A stretch of 64,000 nt of DNA from JBDTSW01 sp963799815 (GTDB taxonomy: Bacteria > Actinomycetota > Thermoleophilia > Solirubrobacterales > 70-9). Where the stretch lies: contig CAWCYG010000004.1 of the NCBI GenBank assembly GCA_963799815.1, positions 558,001 through 622,000 on the forward strand, read 5' to 3'. The notes under the pieces are model-generated. The model searched no databases. It was given only the letters and a program-made list of their open reading frames with translations, and was not told the DNA's origin. A program made the translations under genes and the position numbers. The stretch's first letter is position 1. Each line of letters begins with the position of its first letter. Below are positions 34,134-41,074 of this stretch, in pieces.

Positions 34134-34161
34134 CCTCTACTCGCACCGGGTGGAGGTTTTT
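34134..34161 (+). terminator. riboswitch-controlled intrinsic terminator
   Basis: An 8-bp stem CCTCTACT / GGTGGAGG (two wobble pairs, 7-base loop) is followed directly by TTTTT. Its 5' arm can pair instead with GTGAGTAG (34111-34118), forming an antiterminator; that strand overlaps the 3' side of P1. SAM binding should stabilise P1, free the terminator arm and stop transcription. Confidence 0.85.
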
Positions 34162-34201
34162 CGTTGGAAGACATAAGACACGGGACCTGAGGAGAAAGAC
34201 G

Positions 34202-35446
34202 ATGGGTGTAACTGAGCTGCGGTGCAAGGAATGCGGGACGGGCTACGAGCTCGAGGCCCGATATGTCTGCGAGGAGTGCTTCGGCCCGCTCGAGGCTGCC
34301 TACGACCACTCCGGGCTCGACCCAGCCGAAGCGAGGCGCAAGATCCAGGCCGGCAGCGCGGGGATTTGGCGATACGCCGACTTCCTGCCCTTCGCCGAGG
34401 GGCCGCCGGCGACGCGGACGTCGCTCGAGCCCGGGTTGACGCCGCTCGTCCGGGCAGAGAGGCTGGCCGCTCGCCTGGGCCTGGGGGAGATCTGGATCAA
34501 GAACGATGCCGCCAACCCCACTCACTCGTTCAAGGACCGAGTGGTGGGCGTGGCCGTGGCCAAAGCTCGGGAGCTGGGCTACGAGACGCTCGCCTGCGCG
34601 TCGACGGGCAACCTCGCCAACGCGGTCGCCGCCCACGCTGCCGCCGCTGGCCTCGATTCCTACGTTTTCGTCCCCGCCGACCTGGAGGAGCAGAAGCTGC
34701 TCGCAACCGGTGTCTACGGCACGGAGCTGGTGGGCGTGCGCGGGAGCTACGACGACGTCAACAGGCTCTGCACGGAGCTGTGTGAATCGAGGCCGTGGGC
34801 GTTCGTCAACGTGAACCTCCGTCCGTATTACGCCGAGGGCTCGAAGACGGTGGCATACGAGATCGCCGAACAGCTTGGCTGGGAGCTGCCCGACCGGATC
34901 GTGTGCCCGGTGGCCTCGGGATCCCTCTTCACGCGCATCGGGCGGGGCTTTGAGGAGTGGATCGAGCTCGGGCTGCTTGAGGGCGAGCTGCCGGCGTTCT
35001 CAGGCGCCCAGGCGGAGGGCTGCAACCCTGTTGCCGAGGCGTACGCCGAGGGCTGGAAGATCTGCAAACCGAAGCGTCCCAAGACGATCGCGAAGAGCCT
35101 GGCGATCGGTGATCCCGCCGACGGCCCGTACGCCGTCGAGCTCGCGCAGCGCACGGGCGGGGAGATCGAGGCAGTCAGCGACGAGGAAATCCGAGATGGA
35201 ATCCGTCTCCTTGCCGAGACCACGGGGATCTTCACCGAGACGGCCGGCGGGGTCACGGTGGCGACGCTTCGCAAGCTGGCGGAGGCGGGAAGGATCGATT
35301 CCGCCGAGCGCGTTGTGGTCGTGATCACTGGCGAGGGCCTGAAGACGCTTGACGCGACTCGCGCGGGCTTTCGCATGAGCGAGATCGAGCCGACCATCGC
35401 CTCGTTTGAGTCGGAGGTCGCAGCCGCCGCACCGGTCGCCGCCTGA
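34202..35446 (+). CDS. thrC: threonine synthase-family PLP enzyme under SAM riboswitch; candidate homocysteine synthase
   Basis: The 414-residue protein has an N-terminal zinc ribbon (CKEC at 8-11, CEEC at 23-26), then a fold-type II PLP enzyme. The PLP lysine sits in NPTHSFKDRV, where ordinary threonine synthases usually have NPTGSFKDR; STGNLANA and the phosphate-site segment VASGSLFTRIG are also present. Threonine synthase acts on O-phosphohomoserine. The SAM-I riboswitch and the adjacent sulfur-carrier gene suggest this paralogue adds sulfur to the same substrate to make homocysteine. The Shine-Dalgarno is GAGGAG, 7 bases before the ATG. Automatic annotation would call it ThrC; the methionine role is inference. 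Confidence 0.85.
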   Translation: MGVTELRCKECGTGYELEARYVCEECFGPLEAAYDHSGLDPAEARRKIQAGSAGIWRYADFLPFAEGPPATRTSLEPGLTPLVRAERLAARLGLGEIWIKNDAANPTHSFKDRVVGVAVAKARELGYETLACASTGNLANAVAAHAAAAGLDSYVFVPADLEEQKLLATGVYGTELVGVRGSYDDVNRLCTELCESRPWAFVNVNLRPYYAEGSKTVAYEIAEQLGWELPDRIVCPVASGSLFTRIGRGFEEWIELGLLEGELPAFSGAQAEGCNPVAEAYAEGWKICKPKRPKTIAKSLAIGDPADGPYAVELAQRTGGEIEAVSDEEIRDGIRLLAETTGIFTETAGGVTVATLRKLAEAGRIDSAERVVVVITGEGLKTLDATRAGFRMSEIEPTIASFESEVAAAAPVAA

Positions 35447-35461
35447 GTAGATTTCCTGGCG

Positions 35462-35737
35462 ATGTCGGTCACGGTCAAGATCCCCGCGCAGCTTCGTGGC
35501 GTCACCGACGGCGAGTCCGAGGTCGAGGTCGAAGGGGAGACTGTCGGTGAGGCGCTCGACGCGGTCTTCGACTCCCACGAGGATCTGCGGGCGCGCATCA
35601 CAGAGGACGGCACCCTGCGCCGGTTCGTAAACGTCTACGTGTCAGGCGAGGACATCCGCTTCCAAGAAGGCCTCGAGACAGAGCTCGCCGAGGGCGACGA
35701 GGTGACCATCCTGCCGGCTGTCGCCGGCGGCAGCTAG
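35462..35737 (+). CDS. CysO/ThiS/MoaD-like sulfur-carrier protein ending GGS
   Basis: The 91-residue ubiquitin-fold protein has the CysO-like features VTVKIPAQLR, RFVNVYVSGEDIRF and EGDEVTILPAVAGG, then one extra serine. Carriers of this type are activated at a C-terminal Gly-Gly as a thiocarboxylate and hand sulfur to a PLP enzyme. The terminal serine would have to be removed first. It lies 15 bases after the threonine-synthase-like gene, but also has a TAGATT box (35448-35453) 8 bases before its ATG, so it may be transcribed independently of the riboswitch as well. Confidence 0.88.
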   Translation: MSVTVKIPAQLRGVTDGESEVEVEGETVGEALDAVFDSHEDLRARITEDGTLRRFVNVYVSGEDIRFQEGLETELAEGDEVTILPAVAGGS

Positions 35738-35769
35738 CCAGCCCAGGTTCGTCACTAAGCTCGGCCACG

Positions 35770-36519
35770 ATGGAATCAGGCGTGGCCCCGGTGGCGATCC
35801 TCTGCGGTGGGCGCGGCACCCGCCTGCAGGAGCGCACGCACGCGATCCCCAAGGCGCTGGTTGAGATCGGGGGAAAGCCGATCCTCTGGCATGTGATGCG
35901 GATCTACGCGGCTCAAGGGCTACGGCGGTTCGTCCTTCTGACGGGCTACCTCGGAGAGATGATCGAGCGCTTCGTGGCCGAGGCCGATTGGCCCGAGCCG
36001 ATCGAGGTGGAGTGCGTAGACACCGGGTCCGACACGCCGACGGGCGGCCGGGTGGCACTTGCCGCGGACCGGCTGGGCAGCGGCTCCTTCTGCCTGACCT
36101 ACGCCGACGGTGTGGCCGACGTCGATCTCGAGGCGCTGATCGCCTCGCATCGAGCCCAGGGGCGGCTGGCCACGATGACCGTCGTCCGGCCCCGCAGCCC
36201 TTGGGGGGTGGCGATTGTCGACGAGGATGAGCGGGTGCGTGCCTTCGACGAGAAGCCTCGACTGGAGAGCTGGGTGAACGGCGGCTTTCTCCACCTCGAG
36301 CCCGAGTTCCTCGCCTACCTCGAAACCGACAGCGTGCTCGAGCGCGAGCCGCTCCGCCGACTCGCAGTGGATGGCGAGTTGCACGCCTACCGGCACACCG
36401 GGTTCTGGGACTGCATGGACACCTACAAGGACGCGGTGATCCTGAACGATCTCTGGGACGCGGGGGAGGCGCCCTGGGCAGTTTGGGATCGCGAGCCCGT
36501 TGTCAACTCGGGTGGCTGA
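35770..36519 (+). CDS. nucleotidyltransferase, glucose-1-phosphate cytidylyltransferase-like
   Basis: The 249-residue protein has the sugar-nucleotidyltransferase start AILCGGRGTRLQE...PKALVEIGGKP (in two parts), the metal-site TYADGVADVDLEAL that resembles RfbF (CTP:glucose-1-phosphate), and a C-terminal GFWDCMDTYKD. It probably makes CDP-glucose. ATG 35770 follows TAAGCT (35756-35761) by 8 bases. Its 3' end overlaps the next gene, an epimerase/dehydratase, which fits a CDP-sugar pathway. Confidence 0.85.
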   Translation: MESGVAPVAILCGGRGTRLQERTHAIPKALVEIGGKPILWHVMRIYAAQGLRRFVLLTGYLGEMIERFVAEADWPEPIEVECVDTGSDTPTGGRVALAADRLGSGSFCLTYADGVADVDLEALIASHRAQGRLATMTVVRPRSPWGVAIVDEDERVRAFDEKPRLESWVNGGFLHLEPEFLAYLETDSVLEREPLRRLAVDGELHAYRHTGFWDCMDTYKDAVILNDLWDAGEAPWAVWDREPVVNSGG

Positions 36520-37489
36520 CGGTGCCCTCGTAACCGGAGCCCGGGGCTTCGTAGGCGCCTGGCTCGCAAGGGGGCTGCTCGAGCGCGGAATGAACGTGAC
36601 GTCGCTCGATCGGTCGGGCCCGGAGCGACCCCTCTCGACGCTTGAGGTGCTCGGCGTGGCCGATCACGTCGAGGATGTAAGCGGCGATCTGCGCGACGGC
36701 GAGCTGGTGGAGCGCCTCCTGCGCGAGCGCTCGATCGACACCGTCTTTCACCTCGGCGCCGAGGCGATCGTCGCGGATGTCCAGACGTCGCCGGTCGACG
36801 GCTTCGAGACCAACGTGCGCGGAACCTGGACCGTGCTCGACGCGTGCCGGCGCGTGGGCGTTGAGCGCGTTGTCGTGGCCTCCTCCGACAAGGCGTACGG
36901 ACGACACGACCGCCTGCCCTACAGGGAGGACTTCGCGCTGCAGCCCACAGCGCCGTACGAGGCATCGAAGGCGGCGGCCGACATCATCGCGCGCTCCTAT
37001 TGGCCCTCCTACGGGCTGCCGGTCGCGGTGACGCGCTTCGCCAACGTCTACGGGGGTGGTGACCTCAACTTCTCGCGGCTCATTCCTGAAGCCGTCTGTG
37101 CCTCAATCGACGGCCGGGCTCCGGTGCTCCGCTCCGACGGATCCCCGGAACGCGACTTCCTGTATGTGGAGGACGCGGTTCGCGCGTACCTCGTGATCGC
37201 CGAGAGCCTGGATCGCGATGACGTGCGCGGCGAGGCGTTCAACGCCGGGGGTGGCCGGCCCTACCGCGTGGCCGAGGTGCTCGAGACGATCGCCGAGGTC
37301 TCCGCCCGCGACGTCACCCCGGAGATCCAGGGAGCCGGCAACCCCTCCGGTGAGATCGACCGGCAGTGGGTTGATACGACGAAGATCCTCAAGCGCTGCG
37401 GCTGGGCCCCAGAGGTCGGCCTGGAGGAGGGACTCATGCGCACGTTGGGTTGGTACTCGGAGCACCCAGAGGTACGGCCGCCGGGTTGA
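36512..37489 (+). CDS. NAD-dependent sugar epimerase/dehydratase, CDP-glucose 4,6-dehydratase-like
   Basis: The 325-residue extended short-chain dehydrogenase has a Rossmann start (ALVTGARGFVGAWLARGL), a VVVASSDKAYG segment typical of RfbG-type dehydratases, the catalytic Tyr-x3-Lys in PYEASKAAAD, and a sugar-binding RFANVYGGGDLNFSRLIP (in two pieces). With the preceding cytidylyltransferase it would convert CDP-glucose to a 4-keto-6-deoxy sugar. GTG 36512 is a likely start; TTG 36500 is also possible. No further deoxysugar genes are nearby. Confidence 0.85.
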   Translation: MADGALVTGARGFVGAWLARGLLERGMNVTSLDRSGPERPLSTLEVLGVADHVEDVSGDLRDGELVERLLRERSIDTVFHLGAEAIVADVQTSPVDGFETNVRGTWTVLDACRRVGVERVVVASSDKAYGRHDRLPYREDFALQPTAPYEASKAAADIIARSYWPSYGLPVAVTRFANVYGGGDLNFSRLIPEAVCASIDGRAPVLRSDGSPERDFLYVEDAVRAYLVIAESLDRDDVRGEAFNAGGGRPYRVAEVLETIAEVSARDVTPEIQGAGNPSGEIDRQWVDTTKILKRCGWAPEVGLEEGLMRTLGWYSEHPEVRPPG

Positions 37490-37551
37490 CGCGGCCCGGC
37501 GATGTGCCGATCGGCACCCCTCAGTGCAGTTGATCCTGGCACCAGCCGCTA

Positions 37552-37625
37552 CGCGCCCGACAGGATTCGAACCTGTGGCCTCGCGCTCCGGAGGCGCGCG
37601 CTCTATCCAGCTGAGCTACGGGCGC
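37552..37625 (-). tRNA. tRNA-Arg (anticodon CCG)
   Basis: The 74-base minus-strand sequence folds as a tRNA: acceptor stem GCGCCCG/CGGGCGC, D arm TAGCTCAGCTGGATAGAGC, anticodon stem CGCGC/GCGCG with loop CTCCGGA (anticodon CCG), and T arm ACAGGTTCGAATCCTGT. It reads codon CGG. The 3' CCA is not encoded. The gene is divergent from RNase Z. Confidence 0.97.
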
Positions 37626-37696
37626 TCGCACGCCAGTCTAGATACACCGCACGGGGCCGACCGCATCGGCCGCGACCGCGCGGCTACGGTTGCCGC

Positions 37697-38680
37697 ATGG
37701 ACGTCGACATCGTCTTCCTCGGCACAGGCGGCTCCGTGCCCACGGCCCGGAGGGCGACGGCATGCGTGCTGGCTCGCCTCGGTGGGGATCGGATCCTGTT
37801 CGACTGCGGCGAGGGGACGCAGCGCCAGATGCAGCGGTCCACGGGGTTGGTCCAGGCCGACGAGATCTACCTGACGCACTACCACGCCGACCACTACCTC
37901 GGCATCCCGGGCCTGCTCAAGACGTACGACCTCACCGATCGCCAGCGGCCGCTGCGGGTGATCGGCCCTCCGGGCCTGCATGATCTCTTCACCGCCCTAG
38001 CGCGCATCTTCGGGCGTATCGGCTACGAGCTCGACCTGGTGGAGCTGGGGGAAAGGGAGGCGATCCGCCACGACACCTACGAGGTCCGCCCCTTCGCCGT
38101 CGAGCATCGCGTGCGGGCGTACGGCTACGCGATTGTTGAGGACGACAGGCCGGGGCATCTCGACCCGGATCGCGCGGCCGAGTTGGGGGTGACGCCAGGC
38201 CCCGATCTCGGCCGCCTGCAGCGCGGCGAGGAGGTCGAGGGCTCGAAGGGCACGGTCCGGCCGGCGGACGTGATGGGCGATGCCCGCACCGGCCGCAAGA
38301 TCGTGATCACCGGAGATACCCGCCCCTGTGAGATGACTTCGGTCGCGGCCCACGAGGCCCAGCTACTGGTCCACGACGGCTCCTTCGCCGACGACGAGAT
38401 CGGCCGCGCAGCCGAGACCGGCCACAGCACTGCACGCCAAGCGGGCGAGCTCGCCCGCGAGGCGGGGGTCGAGATGCTTGCCCTCGTCCATGCATCGACC
38501 CGCTACGACGTCCGCGACCTGCTCGCGGAAGCCCGCCAGGTGCTGCCCGAAGCGATCGCACCCCGCGACTTCGACATCGTCGAGATCCCGTTCCCTGAGC
38601 GCGGGGGGCCGAAGCTGATAGAGGGCGGAGCGCGCCCGGCCCGAGTCGATCGGCGCGAAACTCGGCCTCGGGCCGAATAA
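37697..38680 (+). CDS. rnz: ribonuclease Z
   Basis: The 327-residue MBL-fold endonuclease trims tRNA 3' trailers. It has the FLGTGGSVPTARR start, the metal motif THYHADHYLGIPGL, an exosite-like insert, the ITGDTRPC segment, and the family's GHSTARQAGELAREAG motif. ATG 37697 follows TACGGT (37685-37690) by 6 bases. It neighbours a tRNA gene that lacks an encoded CCA, the type of substrate RNase Z processes. Confidence 0.93.
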   Translation: MDVDIVFLGTGGSVPTARRATACVLARLGGDRILFDCGEGTQRQMQRSTGLVQADEIYLTHYHADHYLGIPGLLKTYDLTDRQRPLRVIGPPGLHDLFTALARIFGRIGYELDLVELGEREAIRHDTYEVRPFAVEHRVRAYGYAIVEDDRPGHLDPDRAAELGVTPGPDLGRLQRGEEVEGSKGTVRPADVMGDARTGRKIVITGDTRPCEMTSVAAHEAQLLVHDGSFADDEIGRAAETGHSTARQAGELAREAGVEMLALVHASTRYDVRDLLAEARQVLPEAIAPRDFDIVEIPFPERGGPKLIEGGARPARVDRRETRPRAE

Positions 38681-38701
38681 CTCGCCAGGCGCCGAGGCGA
38701 G

Positions 38702-39580
38702 CTACCCCAGCGGTGCCGCCAGGTCGGCCACGGCGGTGGCGATCGCGGGTGCTTGGTCCTCCTGCAGGAAGTGCTTGGCCGGGAGCAGGATCGGATCGTC
38801 GATTCCGAGGACGCTCTCGACGACGTGGAGTCGGTCGAGCCCGAGCACAGGGTCGCGCTCGCCCCAGATGATGCGGGCCGGCCAGGGCCGGTCCGCGAGG
38901 CCCTGCCAGAGGTAGCGCTGCTTTTCTTCGGTGAGCTCGAAGCCGCGCATGATCCGCAGGAAGGCGCGGCCGCGATCGTTGTGCTTCAGCAGGTGGATGT
39001 GGGCCAAGACCTCGGCTCGAGGCACGGCGGCCTTGTTCTGGATCCCCTGGAGGTAGAAGAGCTGAGCTCCCACCGAGGGCTGAAGCATGGCGAGCCACGC
39101 CTCGCCCGCGACGCGGGTCGCGAACGGGCGCATCGTCCACGGCCGCTTGAAGGTGGCGACGTCGAGGAGGGTGTTGAGCGCCGTCACCGAGAGGACCCGA
39201 TCCGGATTGCGGATCGCCCACTCGAATCCGATTGGCCCACCGATGTCGTGGACGACCAAGTGACAGCGTTCGATCCCGAGCGCGTCGATGGCCTCACCTG
39301 TCCATCGCGAGAGGCCCGACCAGGAGTAGTCGAACTCCTCCGGCCGCTCGGCCAGGCCTAGCCCCGGGAGGTCGAAGGCGTATGCATGCAGTCCCTGCCC
39401 GGCCAGCGCAGGCACCAGCTTGCGGTAAAGAAACGAACTCGTGGGGACACCGTGGAGAAGGACGACGTCGCCCCCACCGCCCTCGTCCCGCACGAAGGAT
39501 CGAACCCCGCCGGCCTCGAACCGGCGCCCAGCCGCCTGGTGGATCGCGATCGCCTCGCGTGTCGCCTCGTTCATCTTCAC
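38702..39580 (-). CDS. haloalkane dehalogenase-like alpha/beta hydrolase
   Basis: The 292-residue alpha/beta-hydrolase has LHGVPTSSFLYRK after the third strand and a nucleophile elbow reading VVHDIGGPIGFEW, so the nucleophile is Asp, as in haloalkane dehalogenases and epoxide hydrolases. An acidic IIWGERDP and a late His (PAKHFLQED) complete the triad. A dehalogenase or epoxide hydrolase role is likely; halide-stabilising residues could not be confirmed. GTG 39580 lies 7 bases after TAGTTT (minus strand of 39588-39593). Confidence 0.85.
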   Translation of the reverse strand: MKMNEATREAIAIHQAAGRRFEAGGVRSFVRDEGGGGDVVLLHGVPTSSFLYRKLVPALAGQGLHAYAFDLPGLGLAERPEEFDYSWSGLSRWTGEAIDALGIERCHLVVHDIGGPIGFEWAIRNPDRVLSVTALNTLLDVATFKRPWTMRPFATRVAGEAWLAMLQPSVGAQLFYLQGIQNKAAVPRAEVLAHIHLLKHNDRGRAFLRIMRGFELTEEKQRYLWQGLADRPWPARIIWGERDPVLGLDRLHVVESVLGIDDPILLPAKHFLQEDQAPAIATAVADLAAPLG

Positions 39581-39640
39581 GGCCCAGAAACTATCCCCCT
39601 CGCCCGCCGCTTTTGCATGGGAGGAGCAGCGATCGTGCCC

Positions 39641-39670
39641 TTGACCGTTGCAGCACTACGCCGTTAGGGT
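39641..39670 (+). promoter_or_regulatory. promoter TTGACC - 18 bases - TAGGGT
   Basis: A near-consensus housekeeping promoter: -35 TTGACC at 39641-39646 and -10 TAGGGT at 39665-39670. It precedes the membrane protein gene at 39696, which has a short 5' leader with a GAAAGGCG ribosome binding site. Confidence 0.6.
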
Positions 39671-39695
39671 CGAGGGCCCCCCGAAAGGCGACTCG

Positions 39696-40340
39696 ATGGA
39701 TCTGCCTCATTTCAGCCGCAGGGAAGCGGTGTTCGTCATCGGCGTGCCGATCGCGTGGGCGATCCTCCTCCTATTCCACCCGGCGGTAGGGGATCCGGTG
39801 TATGAGTCCCTCGCGGACGACGCCAGCGCGTTCTTCGTCGTGCACGTCGGCATGCTGCTGTTCATCGGTCTCATCGGTGCTGCCCTCTACATCCTGGTCC
39901 GCGATCTACCGGGAACCGCAGCTCGCGTGAGCCGTGTCGCAATCGGGCCGTTCATCCTCTTCTACGCTGCCGGCGAGACGGTCCTGGGGATCGCAACCGG
40001 GGTCGTGGTCGACTACGGCACCGATGCCCCCGCCGAAGAGCTGGAGGGGGTGGCGGCTGCGGCCCAGGCCCTCTGGGATGACTTCATCGCCGCCGATCTG
40101 CTGATCGGCCTCGGTGGAGTGGCCTGGTGGGTCGCGATCGTTGCGGCCGTCGTCGCGTATCGCCGTGTGGGCGCAACGACGCCCGCGCTCGTGTTGCTAG
40201 GACTGTCGGTGTTCGTCGCCTTCCACGACCCACCGATCGGGCCGATCGCCCTAGCGTGCTTTGCCGGAGCCGCAGCGCTGCTGGTCCGCAGGCAGGACGT
40301 GTCGAGCGAACCGCCGACAACGCTTGCCAGCGAGGCCTGA
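39696..40340 (+). CDS. multi-pass membrane protein of unknown function
   Basis: The 214-residue protein has about six hydrophobic segments (VFVIGVPIAWAILLLF; FFVVHVGMLLFIGLIGAALYIL; IGPFILFYAAGETVLGIATGV; LLIGLGGVAWWVAIVAAVVAY; PALVLLGLSVFVAF; IALACFAGAAALLV, each checked below 23 residues). No catalytic motif is seen. Its 3' side adjoins the disturbed region at 40.35-41.07 kb. Confidence 0.75.
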   Translation: MDLPHFSRREAVFVIGVPIAWAILLLFHPAVGDPVYESLADDASAFFVVHVGMLLFIGLIGAALYILVRDLPGTAARVSRVAIGPFILFYAAGETVLGIATGVVVDYGTDAPAEELEGVAAAAQALWDDFIAADLLIGLGGVAWWVAIVAAVVAYRRVGATTPALVLLGLSVFVAFHDPPIGPIALACFAGAAALLVRRQDVSSEPPTTLASEA

Positions 40341-40353
40341 CGCCGACCGCGAG

Positions 40354-40539
40354 ATGAAAGCTTCCGGAGCCGACCGGGTGGAGCGGTGGGTCTTCGGGAT
40401 CGCCACTGCAGTGATCGCCCTGAGCGTGCTGACCACAACTTCGTCCAGCCCGAGCCCGGGACCGGGCCCGGCGACCACTTGGCGTAGTTGGGGGCTTCCG
40501 GGAGGGCGGCTGGTAGGCTCGCCCCATCGGTTCCTATAA
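40354..40539 (+). CDS. possible small single-helix membrane protein or remnant
   Basis: The frame encodes 61 residues with one hydrophobic segment (WVFGIATAVIALSVLTT) and a Ser/Pro/Gly tail. Its last codons lie inside the 33-bp pyr-leader repeat, so the C-terminus is probably foreign to the original gene. It may be a truncated gene cut by the rearrangement. Support is weak. Confidence 0.25.
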   Translation: MKASGADRVERWVFGIATAVIALSVLTTTSSSPSPGPGPATTWRSWGLPGGRLVGSPHRFL

Positions 40540-40540
40540 C
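40508..40540 (+). repeat. orphan copy of the pyr promoter/leader repeat
   Basis: This 33-bp stretch matches 43446-43478, just upstream of pyrR, at 30 of 33 positions. It includes the TAGGCT -10 candidate (40514-40519) and the start of the leader (TCGGTTCCT), but the PyrR-binding loop is missing here. Confidence 0.75.
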
Positions 40541-40555
40541 AGGCTCCGATTTCGC

Positions 40556-40583
40556 CGAATCCCGCTTAGGACCGCGGGATTCG
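40556..40583. other. perfect 10-bp inverted repeat
   Basis: CGAATCCCGC and GCGGGATTCG are separated by 8 bases. It could act as a terminator for the orphan leader or be a recombination remnant. No T-tract follows. Confidence 0.5.
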
Positions 40584-40779
40584 CTGCTTCGAGGGGGCCG
40601 TTGCCACACTGGCTGCCACATTGGGCACCGTGCCGGCACCAAAATGGTCGCTTTGCATGGAAAGCGGTAGGAATCGTCGAGTGCTCCCCCTTCTCGCGCG
40701 AAGCGAGAGCGAGCAGGCAGTGCCTCCGCGCAGACGAACCCGTACATCCGGCGTCGGGTTGCTCGGCGTCCCCTACGAG

Positions 40780-41000
40780 ATTGACCCGCCGTTCGACGTC
40801 GCGATCGTCGGCGGAGGTCCGCCGGCTTGGCCGCGGCACTGATCTTGGGCCGGATGCGGAGACGAGTCCTGGTGCTGACGCGGACGATCCGGCGCACGGC
40901 GTCAGCGACGCCGTGCACCGACTCTTCGGCCACGACGGCACGCCGTCGTTTGAGCTTCGCCGGATACGCGTCCAGCTCGATACGAGTCTAGGAACGCCTT
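40780..41000 (+). pseudogene. decayed thioredoxin-reductase-like flavin oxidoreductase fragment
   Basis: Three frames together spell the N-terminus of an FAD/NAD(P) oxidoreductase: FDVAIVGGGP in one, AGLAAALILGRMRRRVLVL in the next, and DDPAHGVSDAVHRLFGHDG...FELRRI in the third. One missing base at each join would restore one protein. The conserved first 75 or so residues (dinucleotide-binding GxGxxG region) are followed by unrelated sequence, so the gene is both frameshifted and truncated. No intact copy lies in the window. Confidence 0.75.
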
Positions 41001-41074
41001 CCGGCCCCGGAGTGCAGCAATCATGCGAGGCTGTCGAACCGCGCAAGTCTCGCAAGCTAGATCAAGGGGCCGCC

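Noticed and set aside
37502..37696. N-terminal extension of RNase Z
   Set aside because: The open frame runs through the tRNA-Arg gene (its translation includes the familiar RIRTCGLALRRRALYPAEL string from tRNA sequence), so it is not coding.
40601..41074. N-terminal extension of the MMPL transporter
   Set aside because: It crosses the oxidoreductase remnant; transporter homology starts at ATG 41075, which has a ribosome binding site.
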